Translations under genes and position numbers: made by a program
In this document: positions 57,622-64,000 of the stretch, one piece after another
How positions within the stretch are numbered: position 1 is the stretch's first letter
Layout of the letters: each line of letters starts with the position of its first letter
The notes under the pieces: generated by a model
The model's input: the letters and a program-made list of their open reading frames with translations, nothing else
Databases searched by the model: none
What the model was told of the DNA's origin: nothing
Origin: Kutzneria buriramensis
Lineage (GTDB): Bacteria > Actinomycetota > Actinomycetes > Mycobacteriales > Pseudonocardiaceae
Direction of reading: 5' to 3'
NCBI RefSeq assembly: GCF_003387475.1
Contig: NZ_QUNO01000004.1
Location: forward strand, 248,001 to 312,000
Length of the DNA stretch: 64,000 bases

Positions 57622-60446
57622 GACGTCAGGAAGCAGGCCTTGGCCGTGCCGTGGAGCGGGTCGGTTCCGAACGCCTGCACCGTGCACGGCGTCGGCCCGC
57701 TGAACGTTCGGTACACATAGGACCCGGCGGCCCCGAAGGCCACGGTTCGCTGGCCGGCGACGGCGCAGCTGTCGTGCTCCGCCGCGCACTGCCGGGCGAA
57801 CCCGGGCGGCGGGCCTGACCAGGTGTAACAAGCCTTCGCCACGCCGTACGCGGGATCCACGCCGACGGTGCCGGTGGTGCAGGGTGTCGCACCGTTGGTG
57901 CTGCCGGCCCAGTAGTCGCCGGCGGCCCCGAACGCCATCGGCCGCACGCCGCTGACCGCACAGGATCCGTTCTCGTCGGCGCACTTCGCCCAGTCGCCGG
58001 GCGGGGCACCGGGGGAGGCGTAACAGGCCTTTGCCTTGCCGGGCAACGGGTCCGAGTCGAACGCCGCCGCGGTGCAGGCGATGTTCCCGGTGGCGAGCCG
58101 GAAGTGGAACGCCCCGTCCGCCCCGTACGCGACCTCGTGGGTGCCGGTGAGCGTGCAGGTTCCGCCGGACGGGGCGCAGGTCGCGTACCCGGCCGGGCCG
58201 CCGGCGGGTGCCAGGTAGCACGTCTTCACCAGCCCGAAGGCGGGGTCGGCGCCGTGGAAGGCGTTGGCATCACAGGTGATCGGCCCGTCGGCGGTTCGAT
58301 ACACATAGCTGCCCGCGCCGAAGGCCACCACCTGGTCGGAGGTCGTCGGTGTGCAGGTCCCGCCCTCGGCGGCGCAGGGCGCGTAGCCCGGCGGCAGCTG
58401 GTTCGGCAGCACGGAGGTCGCGAACGTGGTGGGCGACGCGATGCCGGTGGCGGTCACCTCGTAGCTGCCCGCCGGCAGACCGGTCAGGTAGATGTACTCG
58501 CCGTCGGTCGATCCGTTGGCGGCGACTGAATGTCCGCCGGACCACGCCGTCGCCCCGTTCACCGTGACGGTGACGGACCTCGAACCGTAGGTGGGGATCC
58601 CGAGCCGAACCGTGCTACCGCTCGGGCTGGTCAGCTTCTCGGTCAGCGTGCCGTCGGCGAAGTCCCAGCTGCCGGTCGCTTTGCCCTGCGGCAGCGTGAG
58701 ATCACCCTCCACATGGGACAAGTTGCCCGGGTGCGGCGCGAAGTCGAAGCCGGTCGCGCTCGTCGGAGCCAGGCCCAGCACGGAGAACGTCAGCGCCGAG
58801 GTCGGTCCGGTGGACCAGCCGTGCGCGGCGCTCACGAAGGAGTTGTTGTAGTAGAAGGATCCGTCGTAGTTGAAGCTCTCCCAGAACGTGCTGTCCGTGC
58901 CGGCCGGCGAGTCGAGCATGTAGCCCCACTCGCGGCGCATCAGGTCCAGCGCGTTCACGTCGTCGCCGGCGGCGAGATGCGCGCTGACCTCCATCGAACC
59001 CGGGAAGGTGCCGATCAGCCCCGGGTACTCGGGCGTCACCGCGCCAAGGCTGTTCCACCGGCCGGCCAGCGCCCGCGTGATCCGGACGTTCTTGTCGCGC
59101 GTGTCGGTGAGCCCGAACCAGATCGCGAGCGAGTTGCCGTCCTGCGGGTAGAGCGTGCCGCCCGGCGAGTCCCGGTACAGGCCCACGGTCGGGTTCCACA
59201 ACGTGGCGTTGGCTGCCGACTTGATGCCGGACGCCAGCCGTCCCCAGGCGTTCGCGTCGGCGGCGTCGCCTACGGCCGTGGCCAGTTCGACGCCGAGGTT
59301 CAGCGCCTGGAACAGGATGGCGTTGGCCTCGACCACCTCGCCGGCGCGGCCCACGGGACCCCAGTCCGGCCACAGGTTCGACGGCACGTCCAGCAGCCCG
59401 TTGCCGTCGATCTGGCCGGTGATGAACCGCATCGCCGCCGCGTACTTCGGCCAGATTCCGGCGAGCCACGCCCGATCGCCGGTGTAGCGGTAGTAGTAGC
59501 CGGTGCCGACCAGAGCCCACAGGTGATACGTGTCCGAGCCGAACTCGTTGAAGGTCGGCCCCGCGTAGGGAAGTTCGCCGGTGGTCTTCTCCAGCGCGTA
59601 GAGCGCGTCCAGCGAGTTGCGGGCGGACGCCGTGTCGTCGGTCGTGGCGAACTCGGTCGGCAGCGAGACGCCCAGGTCGCCGGCCCAGACCGAGCGGTCC
59701 CGCTTCGCGCCGTCGGTCAGATAGCTGGCGGCCGGGCCCAGCACGCCGGAGTTGTCCCAGCCGCTGGTGGCCGACTTCAGCCGCGACTGGTCCGGCCCGA
59801 TGGTGTCCAGCTGCACGGTGTACGCGCCGGCGTACCAGATCCGGTTGAGCAGATCGTCGTTGGAATAGAAGTGATTCGCGTAGTCGTGCGGGTCCGCCTT
59901 GCCCGGCGCGGCGGTGAACTCCAGCGACACGCCGGTCAGGTCGACCCAGCCGTCGGTGGCCAGGAACAGTGTCAGGTAACGGAAACCGCCCCGCAGCTTG
60001 GCCGCGGGCACGGTGTACGTGCCGGCCCCGGCGACGTCGGCGAAGATCGCCCCGTCGTCACCGCCGAGCTGCCGGCTCGAATCGCTGTCCTCGCCGACGT
60101 AGCGCGAGGACTCCGAGAAGGCCAGCCCCAGCCGCTGCGAGGCGTCGCTCGCGCCGCCGAAGGTCAGCGTCACCAGCCCGCCGACGTCCTTGCCGAAGTC
60201 CAGCGTGATCAGCGAGTCCCGGCCGGCGATCCGCGTCGGCCGGCCGGACAACACGTTCGTCGGCGAGCCGACGCCGGCGCTCGCCTGGTACACCGCCACC
60301 GGCGCGAGCGTGCGCGAGGTCGGCGAGTAGTTGTACCGGTCCCAGACGTGCGACGGGGTTTGCGCCGACGCCCACGGCGTCAGCGGCCCCGTCGCCGCGA
60401 CCAGACCCAGCACTGCGGCGCCCACCCGTAGGGCGACAGATGTCAT
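57618..60446 (-). CDS. Secreted GH78-like alpha-L-rhamnosidase with Cys-rich repeats
   Basis: 942 residues. Signal peptide ending WASA. N-terminal beta domains (about 40-190), then the (alpha/alpha)6 catalytic domain: DGAKRDRSVWAGDLG holds the general-acid region (RDR where GH78 usually has RER), YHLWAL, YPQDGNSLA and a second acidic site in STFWESFNYDGS. A C-terminal beta domain ends near 680. Four repeats of about 60 residues follow (687-942), each with four Cys in the pattern CAxEGGxC...VAFGA...C...DPxxGxxKxCY, likely sugar-binding. Coupled to the IstA-like gene. A paralogue lacking the repeats lies upstream. Confidence 0.85.
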   Translation of the reverse strand: MTSVALRVGAAVLGLVAATGPLTPWASAQTPSHVWDRYNYSPTSRTLAPVAVYQASAGVGSPTNVLSGRPTRIAGRDSLITLDFGKDVGGLVTLTFGGASDASQRLGLAFSESSRYVGEDSDSSRQLGGDDGAIFADVAGAGTYTVPAAKLRGGFRYLTLFLATDGWVDLTGVSLEFTAAPGKADPHDYANHFYSNDDLLNRIWYAGAYTVQLDTIGPDQSRLKSATSGWDNSGVLGPAASYLTDGAKRDRSVWAGDLGVSLPTEFATTDDTASARNSLDALYALEKTTGELPYAGPTFNEFGSDTYHLWALVGTGYYYRYTGDRAWLAGIWPKYAAAMRFITGQIDGNGLLDVPSNLWPDWGPVGRAGEVVEANAILFQALNLGVELATAVGDAADANAWGRLASGIKSAANATLWNPTVGLYRDSPGGTLYPQDGNSLAIWFGLTDTRDKNVRITRALAGRWNSLGAVTPEYPGLIGTFPGSMEVSAHLAAGDDVNALDLMRREWGYMLDSPAGTDSTFWESFNYDGSFYYNNSFVSAAHGWSTGPTSALTFSVLGLAPTSATGFDFAPHPGNLSHVEGDLTLPQGKATGSWDFADGTLTEKLTSPSGSTVRLGIPTYGSRSVTVTVNGATAWSGGHSVAANGSTDGEYIYLTGLPAGSYEVTATGIASPTTFATSVLPNQLPPGYAPCAAEGGTCTPTTSDQVVAFGAGSYVYRTADGPITCDANAFHGADPAFGLVKTCYLAPAGGPAGYATCAPSGGTCTLTGTHEVAYGADGAFHFRLATGNIACTAAAFDSDPLPGKAKACYASPGAPPGDWAKCADENGSCAVSGVRPMAFGAAGDYWAGSTNGATPCTTGTVGVDPAYGVAKACYTWSGPPPGFARQCAAEHDSCAVAGQRTVAFGAAGSYVYRTFSGPTPCTVQAFGTDPLHGTAKACFLTS

Positions 60447-60571
60447 CGGTGCCCTCCACAGATCGACTGACGGGAAGGGCGGGAGGAGCGCTCCGGCTCT
60501 CCCCTCTTGGACCGGAACGACTCGTTCGCCGCGAATCGGACGCTATTCGCGGGGCGTTCGAAAATCCTTGA

Positions 60572-60596
60572 GGAAACCTTGGGGTCGACCTCAAGG
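60572..60596. promoter_or_regulatory. Shared motif and palindrome upstream of the GH78 gene
   Basis: GGAAACCTTGGGGT at 60572-60585 matches 13 of 14 bases of the motif at 57067. It is part of the near-perfect palindrome CCTTGGGGTCGACCTCAAGG (60577-60596), which overlaps the stop codon of the upstream GH78 gene. Candidate operator for the gene starting at 60446. Confidence 0.5.
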
Positions 60597-62501
60597 GGTC
60601 GAGGTGGTGTGCGTGCCGGCGGAAAACTGCTGGTAGGAGCCGTTCGACGAGGGGAGGTAGACCTTCGCGGCGCCGCCGGGCGGCACGGTCACCGTCAGGG
60701 TGAAGGCCTCGCCCCGCCTGACCCAGGACACGGTGACGTCGCCGAGCCGGCCCTCGGCGTGGGTGAGGTCGCCGGGATGCGGCCGCACGATCACCTGGCC
60801 GTCGACGACCGGGTCCGGCGCGAGGCCCAGCACGTACTCGGTCAGCGCGGCGGTCGGGCCGGTGGCCCAACCGTGGGCGTTGCTCATGTAGCTGCCGCCG
60901 CCGGCGTAGCCGAAGCTGCCGTCGGCCAGGTAGCCCTCCCAGAACGTGCTGTTCGTGCTGGTCGGGTTGGTGAGCATGTAGCCCCACTGGCGACGGATCA
61001 GGTTCAGCGCGCCGACGTCGTCACCGGCGACGAAATGCGCGTGCACCTCCATCGAGCCGGGGAAGGTGGCGATGTTCGAACCCCACTCCGGGGTCGTCGC
61101 CCCGTACGGGCCCCAGCGCGCCGTCAGCTGCCGCACGACCGTTTCCGGCTCGGCCGCCAGCCCGAACCAGACGGCGAGGGAGTTGCCGTCCTGCGGGTAC
61201 AGGCCGCTGCCGGGGTTGTCCCGGTAGAGGCCGGCCGAGGCGTCCCACAGCCGTTCGTTCACGGCGGCGGCCAGGCTCGTGGCGGTCGCGTTCCACCGAC
61301 GGGCGTCGGTGTCGTGGCCCAGCACCGTCGCGAGCCGCGCGCTGGCCTGGAGCACCCGGTACAGCAGGGCGTTGGCGGCGATGTTCTCGCCGCCCTGGTC
61401 GCCGCGCGCCCAGTCGTCGGTGGCGGTGACCGACATCAGCCCGGACGTGCCGATCTTGGCGGTGCTGTAGGCGAGCGCCTTCCTGTAGGCGGACCAGTGC
61501 TGTGCGAGCCACCGCCGGTCGCCGGTGGCGGCGAAGTAGCCGGCGAACACGGTCAGCGCCCACAGGTGGTACGTGTCCGAGTGCAGCGGCCAGGCGGCGC
61601 TGTCGTTGCCGGGGCAGATCGGCGCGCCGGCCATCGGCAACTCGCCGTTGGCCGACTGCTGCGAGAAGAGCGCCTCCAGCGAGTTGCGGGTGGACACGGT
61701 GTCGCCGGTCGACGCGTACGCGGTGGCGGAGGCGATGCCCAGGTCACCGGCCCACACCGCGCGGTCCCGCTTCGCGCCGTCGACCAGGATGGTGTCGCCG
61801 GGGCCGATCAGCGCGTCGTTCTCCCAACTCGACGGCGGCGGTGGCCACTCCCGGCCCGAACTCGGCGAGATCGTGTCCATCTGCACCGTGTACGCGCCCG
61901 CGTACCAGATCCGGTTGAGCAGATCGTCGTTCGAGTAGAAGTAGTTCCGGTACGCCCGCGGATTCGCCATCGTCGGCGCAGCCGTGAATTGCAGCGTGAG
62001 CGAGTCGAAGGAAACCCAGCCGTCGGTGTTCAGCACGACGGTGAGATAGCGGAATCCGCCGCGGATCTTGTCCGCCGGCATCGTGTAGGTCGTGCCGGGA
62101 GTCGCCGACGCGGTCAGGATGCCGTCGGGCTGGTTGCCGCCGGCGCCGCCGTTGGAGAAGTCGCTGCCCCTACTGGACACGAACGTCGTCGATTCGCTGA
62201 ACGCGAGTCCGATCTGCTGCGCCGCGTCGCTGGCGCCGGTGAACCGCAGCGTGACCAGGCCGCCGACCTCGCGTCCGAAGTCGAACACCACCGCCGACTG
62301 CGCGCCGGTGAGCGTGGTGACGCCGCCGCTGGCGTCCGCTTCCCCGTAGACCCGCAGGACACCGGTCGGCGTGAGCGTTCTCGACGCCGGGGACAGGTTG
62401 TAGCGTTCCCAGGGATTACCGGTCGCGGCGTTCGCGGTTGTCGTCGTGAGAAGAAACGTGGCGACAACGCCGACGCCGACCCACAGCGTCGCGGACCTCA
62501 T
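60591..62501 (-). CDS. Secreted GH78-like alpha-L-rhamnosidase
   Basis: 636 residues, signal peptide ending TANAA. Same domain order as its downstream paralogue (NPWERYNLSPASRTLTPTG, REVGGLVTLRF, YFYSNDDLLNRIWYAGAYTVQ, DGAKRDRAVWAGDLG, YPQDGNSLAVWFGL, STFWEGYLADGSF) but stops after the catalytic and C-terminal beta domains, without the Cys repeats. It has an extra loop with GAPICPGNDSAAW. Probable substrate: alpha-L-rhamnose-containing surface or plant glycan. The two arose by tandem duplication followed by gain or loss of the repeats. Confidence 0.85.
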   Translation of the reverse strand: MRSATLWVGVGVVATFLLTTTTANAATGNPWERYNLSPASRTLTPTGVLRVYGEADASGGVTTLTGAQSAVVFDFGREVGGLVTLRFTGASDAAQQIGLAFSESTTFVSSRGSDFSNGGAGGNQPDGILTASATPGTTYTMPADKIRGGFRYLTVVLNTDGWVSFDSLTLQFTAAPTMANPRAYRNYFYSNDDLLNRIWYAGAYTVQMDTISPSSGREWPPPPSSWENDALIGPGDTILVDGAKRDRAVWAGDLGIASATAYASTGDTVSTRNSLEALFSQQSANGELPMAGAPICPGNDSAAWPLHSDTYHLWALTVFAGYFAATGDRRWLAQHWSAYRKALAYSTAKIGTSGLMSVTATDDWARGDQGGENIAANALLYRVLQASARLATVLGHDTDARRWNATATSLAAAVNERLWDASAGLYRDNPGSGLYPQDGNSLAVWFGLAAEPETVVRQLTARWGPYGATTPEWGSNIATFPGSMEVHAHFVAGDDVGALNLIRRQWGYMLTNPTSTNSTFWEGYLADGSFGYAGGGSYMSNAHGWATGPTAALTEYVLGLAPDPVVDGQVIVRPHPGDLTHAEGRLGDVTVSWVRRGEAFTLTVTVPPGGAAKVYLPSSNGSYQQFSAGTHTTSTP

Positions 62502-62594
62502 CGACCGAAGTTAGCGCAGGTCGAGGGTTCCTCGCGTGCGCCGCACGGGGCGGTGTCACGAAAGGGAAAGGCTTCGATCCGTGTCCGTCGCGGC

Positions 62595-62627
62595 GGCCGG
62601 AACGACCGGTCGTCGGCCGTTCCGGCC
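62595..62627 (-). terminator. Stem-loop after glfT1
   Basis: A 10-bp inverted repeat GGCCGGAACG/CGTTCCGGCC with a 13-base loop, 32 bases past the glfT1 stop. No U-tract. The surrounding 62502-62658 shows no gene. Confidence 0.5.
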
Positions 62628-62658
62628 CGCGATTAGGCCATTCCGGAACGCGAATCGC

Positions 62659-63561
62659 TCACTTGCGGTAAAAACGCTCGTGCCGGCCCTGGAGCACCAG
62701 CTTCAGCCACTGCGCGAACAGCTTCGGGTCCTTGCGCACGGTCAGGAAGTACAGCCCGAACCGGGCCACCTCCAGCAGGCCGAGCTTGCGCAGGCCCGGC
62801 TGAGACAGCAGATAACCGCGGTTGCGGTACGTGTAGTAGCGCTTGACGTCGTTCTCCGGGTCCTGCGCGTGGAACCGGCCGCCCAGCATCGGCTTGAACT
62901 CGCCGCTGCCGTTGGGGTGCAGGTACTGGGTGCGCAGGCTGGTGCCGAACGGCAGGCCGCTGCGGACCAGGCGGCGGTGGATCTCGACCTCGTCGCCGCG
63001 GAAGAACAGCCGGTAGTCCGGCACGCCCACCACGTCCAGCGCCTCCGCGCGGAACAGGGCGCCGTTGAACAGCGAGGCGATGCCGGGCAGGAAGTCCTCG
63101 CCCAGCTCGTTGGCGCCGCGCTTCCAGGTCAGGCCCCGGCGCAGCGGGAAGGCCAGCTTCTCCGGGTCCTCGATGTCGGCGACCACCGGCGAGATCGCGG
63201 CCAGCCGGCGCTTGGTCGCCTCCTCGAAGAGGATCTGCAACACGTTCTCGTCGGCCGGGCGGCCGTCGTCGTCGGCCAGCCACACCCAGTCCGCGCCCAG
63301 CGCCAGCGCGTGCAGCATGCCCAGCGCGAAGCCGCCGGCGCCGCCGAGGTTGCGGTGCGAGGTCAGGTAGGTCGTCGGGATCCCGCAGGACTCCACCACG
63401 TCCTTGGCCGGGTGCAGGGGATCGTTGTCCACGACGACCAGGTGGTCGACCGGCTTGGTCTGGGCGGCCATCACCTTCAGCGAGGTGGCCAGCAGCTCCC
63501 GCCGGTTGTGCGTGACGATCACCGCCACGACCGCGCCCTTGGCCAGGCGCCGGGTGCTCAT
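62659..63561 (-). CDS. glfT1: Galactofuranosyltransferase GlfT1
   Basis: Adds the first galactofuranose residues to the rhamnosyl-GlcNAc linker of arabinogalactan. 300 residues, GT-A fold: VVAVIVTHNRRELLATSL, LVVVDNDPLHP, NLGGAGGFALGM, metal site WLADDDGRP, FNGALFRAEAL and FFRGDEVEIHRRLVRSG. The order with a Wzt-type ATPase gene upstream mirrors M. tuberculosis Rv3782-Rv3781. The ATG overlaps the ATPase stop by 4 bases. Confidence 0.93.
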   Translation of the reverse strand: MSTRRLAKGAVVAVIVTHNRRELLATSLKVMAAQTKPVDHLVVVDNDPLHPAKDVVESCGIPTTYLTSHRNLGGAGGFALGMLHALALGADWVWLADDDGRPADENVLQILFEEATKRRLAAISPVVADIEDPEKLAFPLRRGLTWKRGANELGEDFLPGIASLFNGALFRAEALDVVGVPDYRLFFRGDEVEIHRRLVRSGLPFGTSLRTQYLHPNGSGEFKPMLGGRFHAQDPENDVKRYYTYRNRGYLLSQPGLRKLGLLEVARFGLYFLTVRKDPKLFAQWLKLVLQGRHERFYRK

Positions 63562-64000
63562 GCGCTGTCCCCGTTCGGCAGCACCGGATCGCCGGTCAGG
63601 CCGAGCCGCTCCAGCTGCTCCTGCGACATGTGCTCGAACGGGTCGCGGCCCTTGTACGCCGTGAGCACCTCGCGCAGACCGCCCCGCATCTTCATCTGGC
63701 CATGGTCCATCCAGATGGCGGAGTTGCACAGCTCCATCAGGAACTCGTCGGAGTGCGAGGCGAACACCAGCAGGCCGGACCGCTTGACCAGGTCGTTGAG
63801 CCGGGTCCGGGCCTTCTCCATGAACGCCGCGTCGACCGCGCCGATGCCCTCGTCCAGTATCAGGATCTCCGGGTCGATCGAGGTCACCACGCCCAGCGCC
63901 AGCCGGACCCGCATGCCGGTGGAGTAGGTGCGGATCGGCATCGACAGATAGTTGCCCAGCTCGGAGAAGTCCGCGATGTCGTCCATCCGCTTGTCCATCT
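63558..64000 (-). CDS. Wzt/RfbE-type ABC exporter ATPase, N-terminus outside the window
   Basis: 147 residues of the C-terminal half. The ABC signature is YSTGMRVRLALG, Walker B LILDEGIGAVD, and the switch His is in VFASHSDE. The TGM-type signature and DEGIGAVD are typical of polysaccharide and teichoic-acid exporters. Homologous in position and type to mycobacterial Rv3781, thought to flip lipid-linked galactan with a Wzm permease. Walker A lies beyond base 64000. Coupled to glfT1 by ATGA. Confidence 0.93.
   Translation of the reverse strand, partial: MDKRMDDIADFSELGNYLSMPIRTYSTGMRVRLALGVVTSIDPEILILDEGIGAVDAAFMEKARTRLNDLVKRSGLLVFASHSDEFLMELCNSAIWMDHGQMKMRGGLREVLTAYKGRDPFEHMSQEQLERLGLTGDPVLPNGDSA

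Noticed and set aside
60507-62636. 709-codon plus-strand frame opposite the GH78 gene
   Set aside because: Antisense of a secreted glycosidase with clear motifs; Arg/Val/Gly-rich with no domain.

Overview
This is a very GC-rich actinobacterial chromosome segment. It carries the galactan genes of an arabinogalactan cell wall (glf, glfT2, glfT1 with a Wzt-type ABC ATPase), many GTG starts and many leaderless promoters. No mycolic-acid genes are visible. That combination fits the Pseudonocardiales better than mycobacteria or Streptomyces; the genus cannot be fixed from sequence alone. No rRNA, tRNA, CRISPR array, complete insertion sequence or prophage was seen.

Layout. 1-3.8 kb: aldo/keto reductase (cut by the window edge), arginine deiminase, CPBP membrane protease, and a DUF2470 protein behind an iron-box-like operator. 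3.9-10.9 kb: a five-gene, translationally coupled minus-strand operon of SWIM zinc finger, DUF5691, MoxR-type AAA ATPase, DUF5682 and VWA protein. It resembles E. coli yehQ/L/M/P and is a candidate ATP-driven conflict or chaperone system. 11.2-14.3 kb: three coupled paralogous membrane proteins of unknown function. 14.3-18.2 kb: homogentisate catabolism (hmgA; divergent unknown gene-fahA-IclR regulator), with two palindromes between the divergent starts. 18.2-19.0 kb: a UPF0016 cation transporter behind a yybP-ykoY manganese riboswitch. 19.1-26.6 kb: cydA, cydB, a fused cydDC and a convergent GAF kinase/LuxR regulator pair. 26.7-37.6 kb: mostly housekeeping genes (GNAT, macro domain, pheA, a frameshifted histidine phosphatase, a zincin, a septum-formation protein, a YgiB/YgiC/DUF350 trio, serS, an LLM oxidoreductase, a HAD phosphatase and lhgO).

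37.6-50.7 kb is an envelope-glycan region. It holds a sugar epimerase, a polyprenyl-phosphate glycosyltransferase with a small DUF2304 partner, a large GT-C-like membrane protein, glf-glfT2, a polysaccharide flippase and three paralogous DQDS-type glycosyltransferases that look like rhamnosyltransferases. An EspR-like regulator lies within it. glfT1 and the Wzt ATPase follow at 62.7-64.0 kb.

Between these two glycan blocks lies an accessory stretch (50.7-62.5 kb). It has a SARP/AfsR regulator with a TTG start, two secreted wall-active proteins (a CHAP type and a SpoIID type) each ending in six near-identical 47-residue VYDNIR repeats, an orphan IstA-like DNA-binding protein, and two tandem secreted GH78-like rhamnosidases. 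The inferred theme is synthesis of a rhamnose/galactofuranose envelope glycan together with enzymes that remodel it.

At least nine genes have a TANNNT hexamer exactly 7 nt before the start codon and two more at 6 nt, so leaderless transcription is common here.
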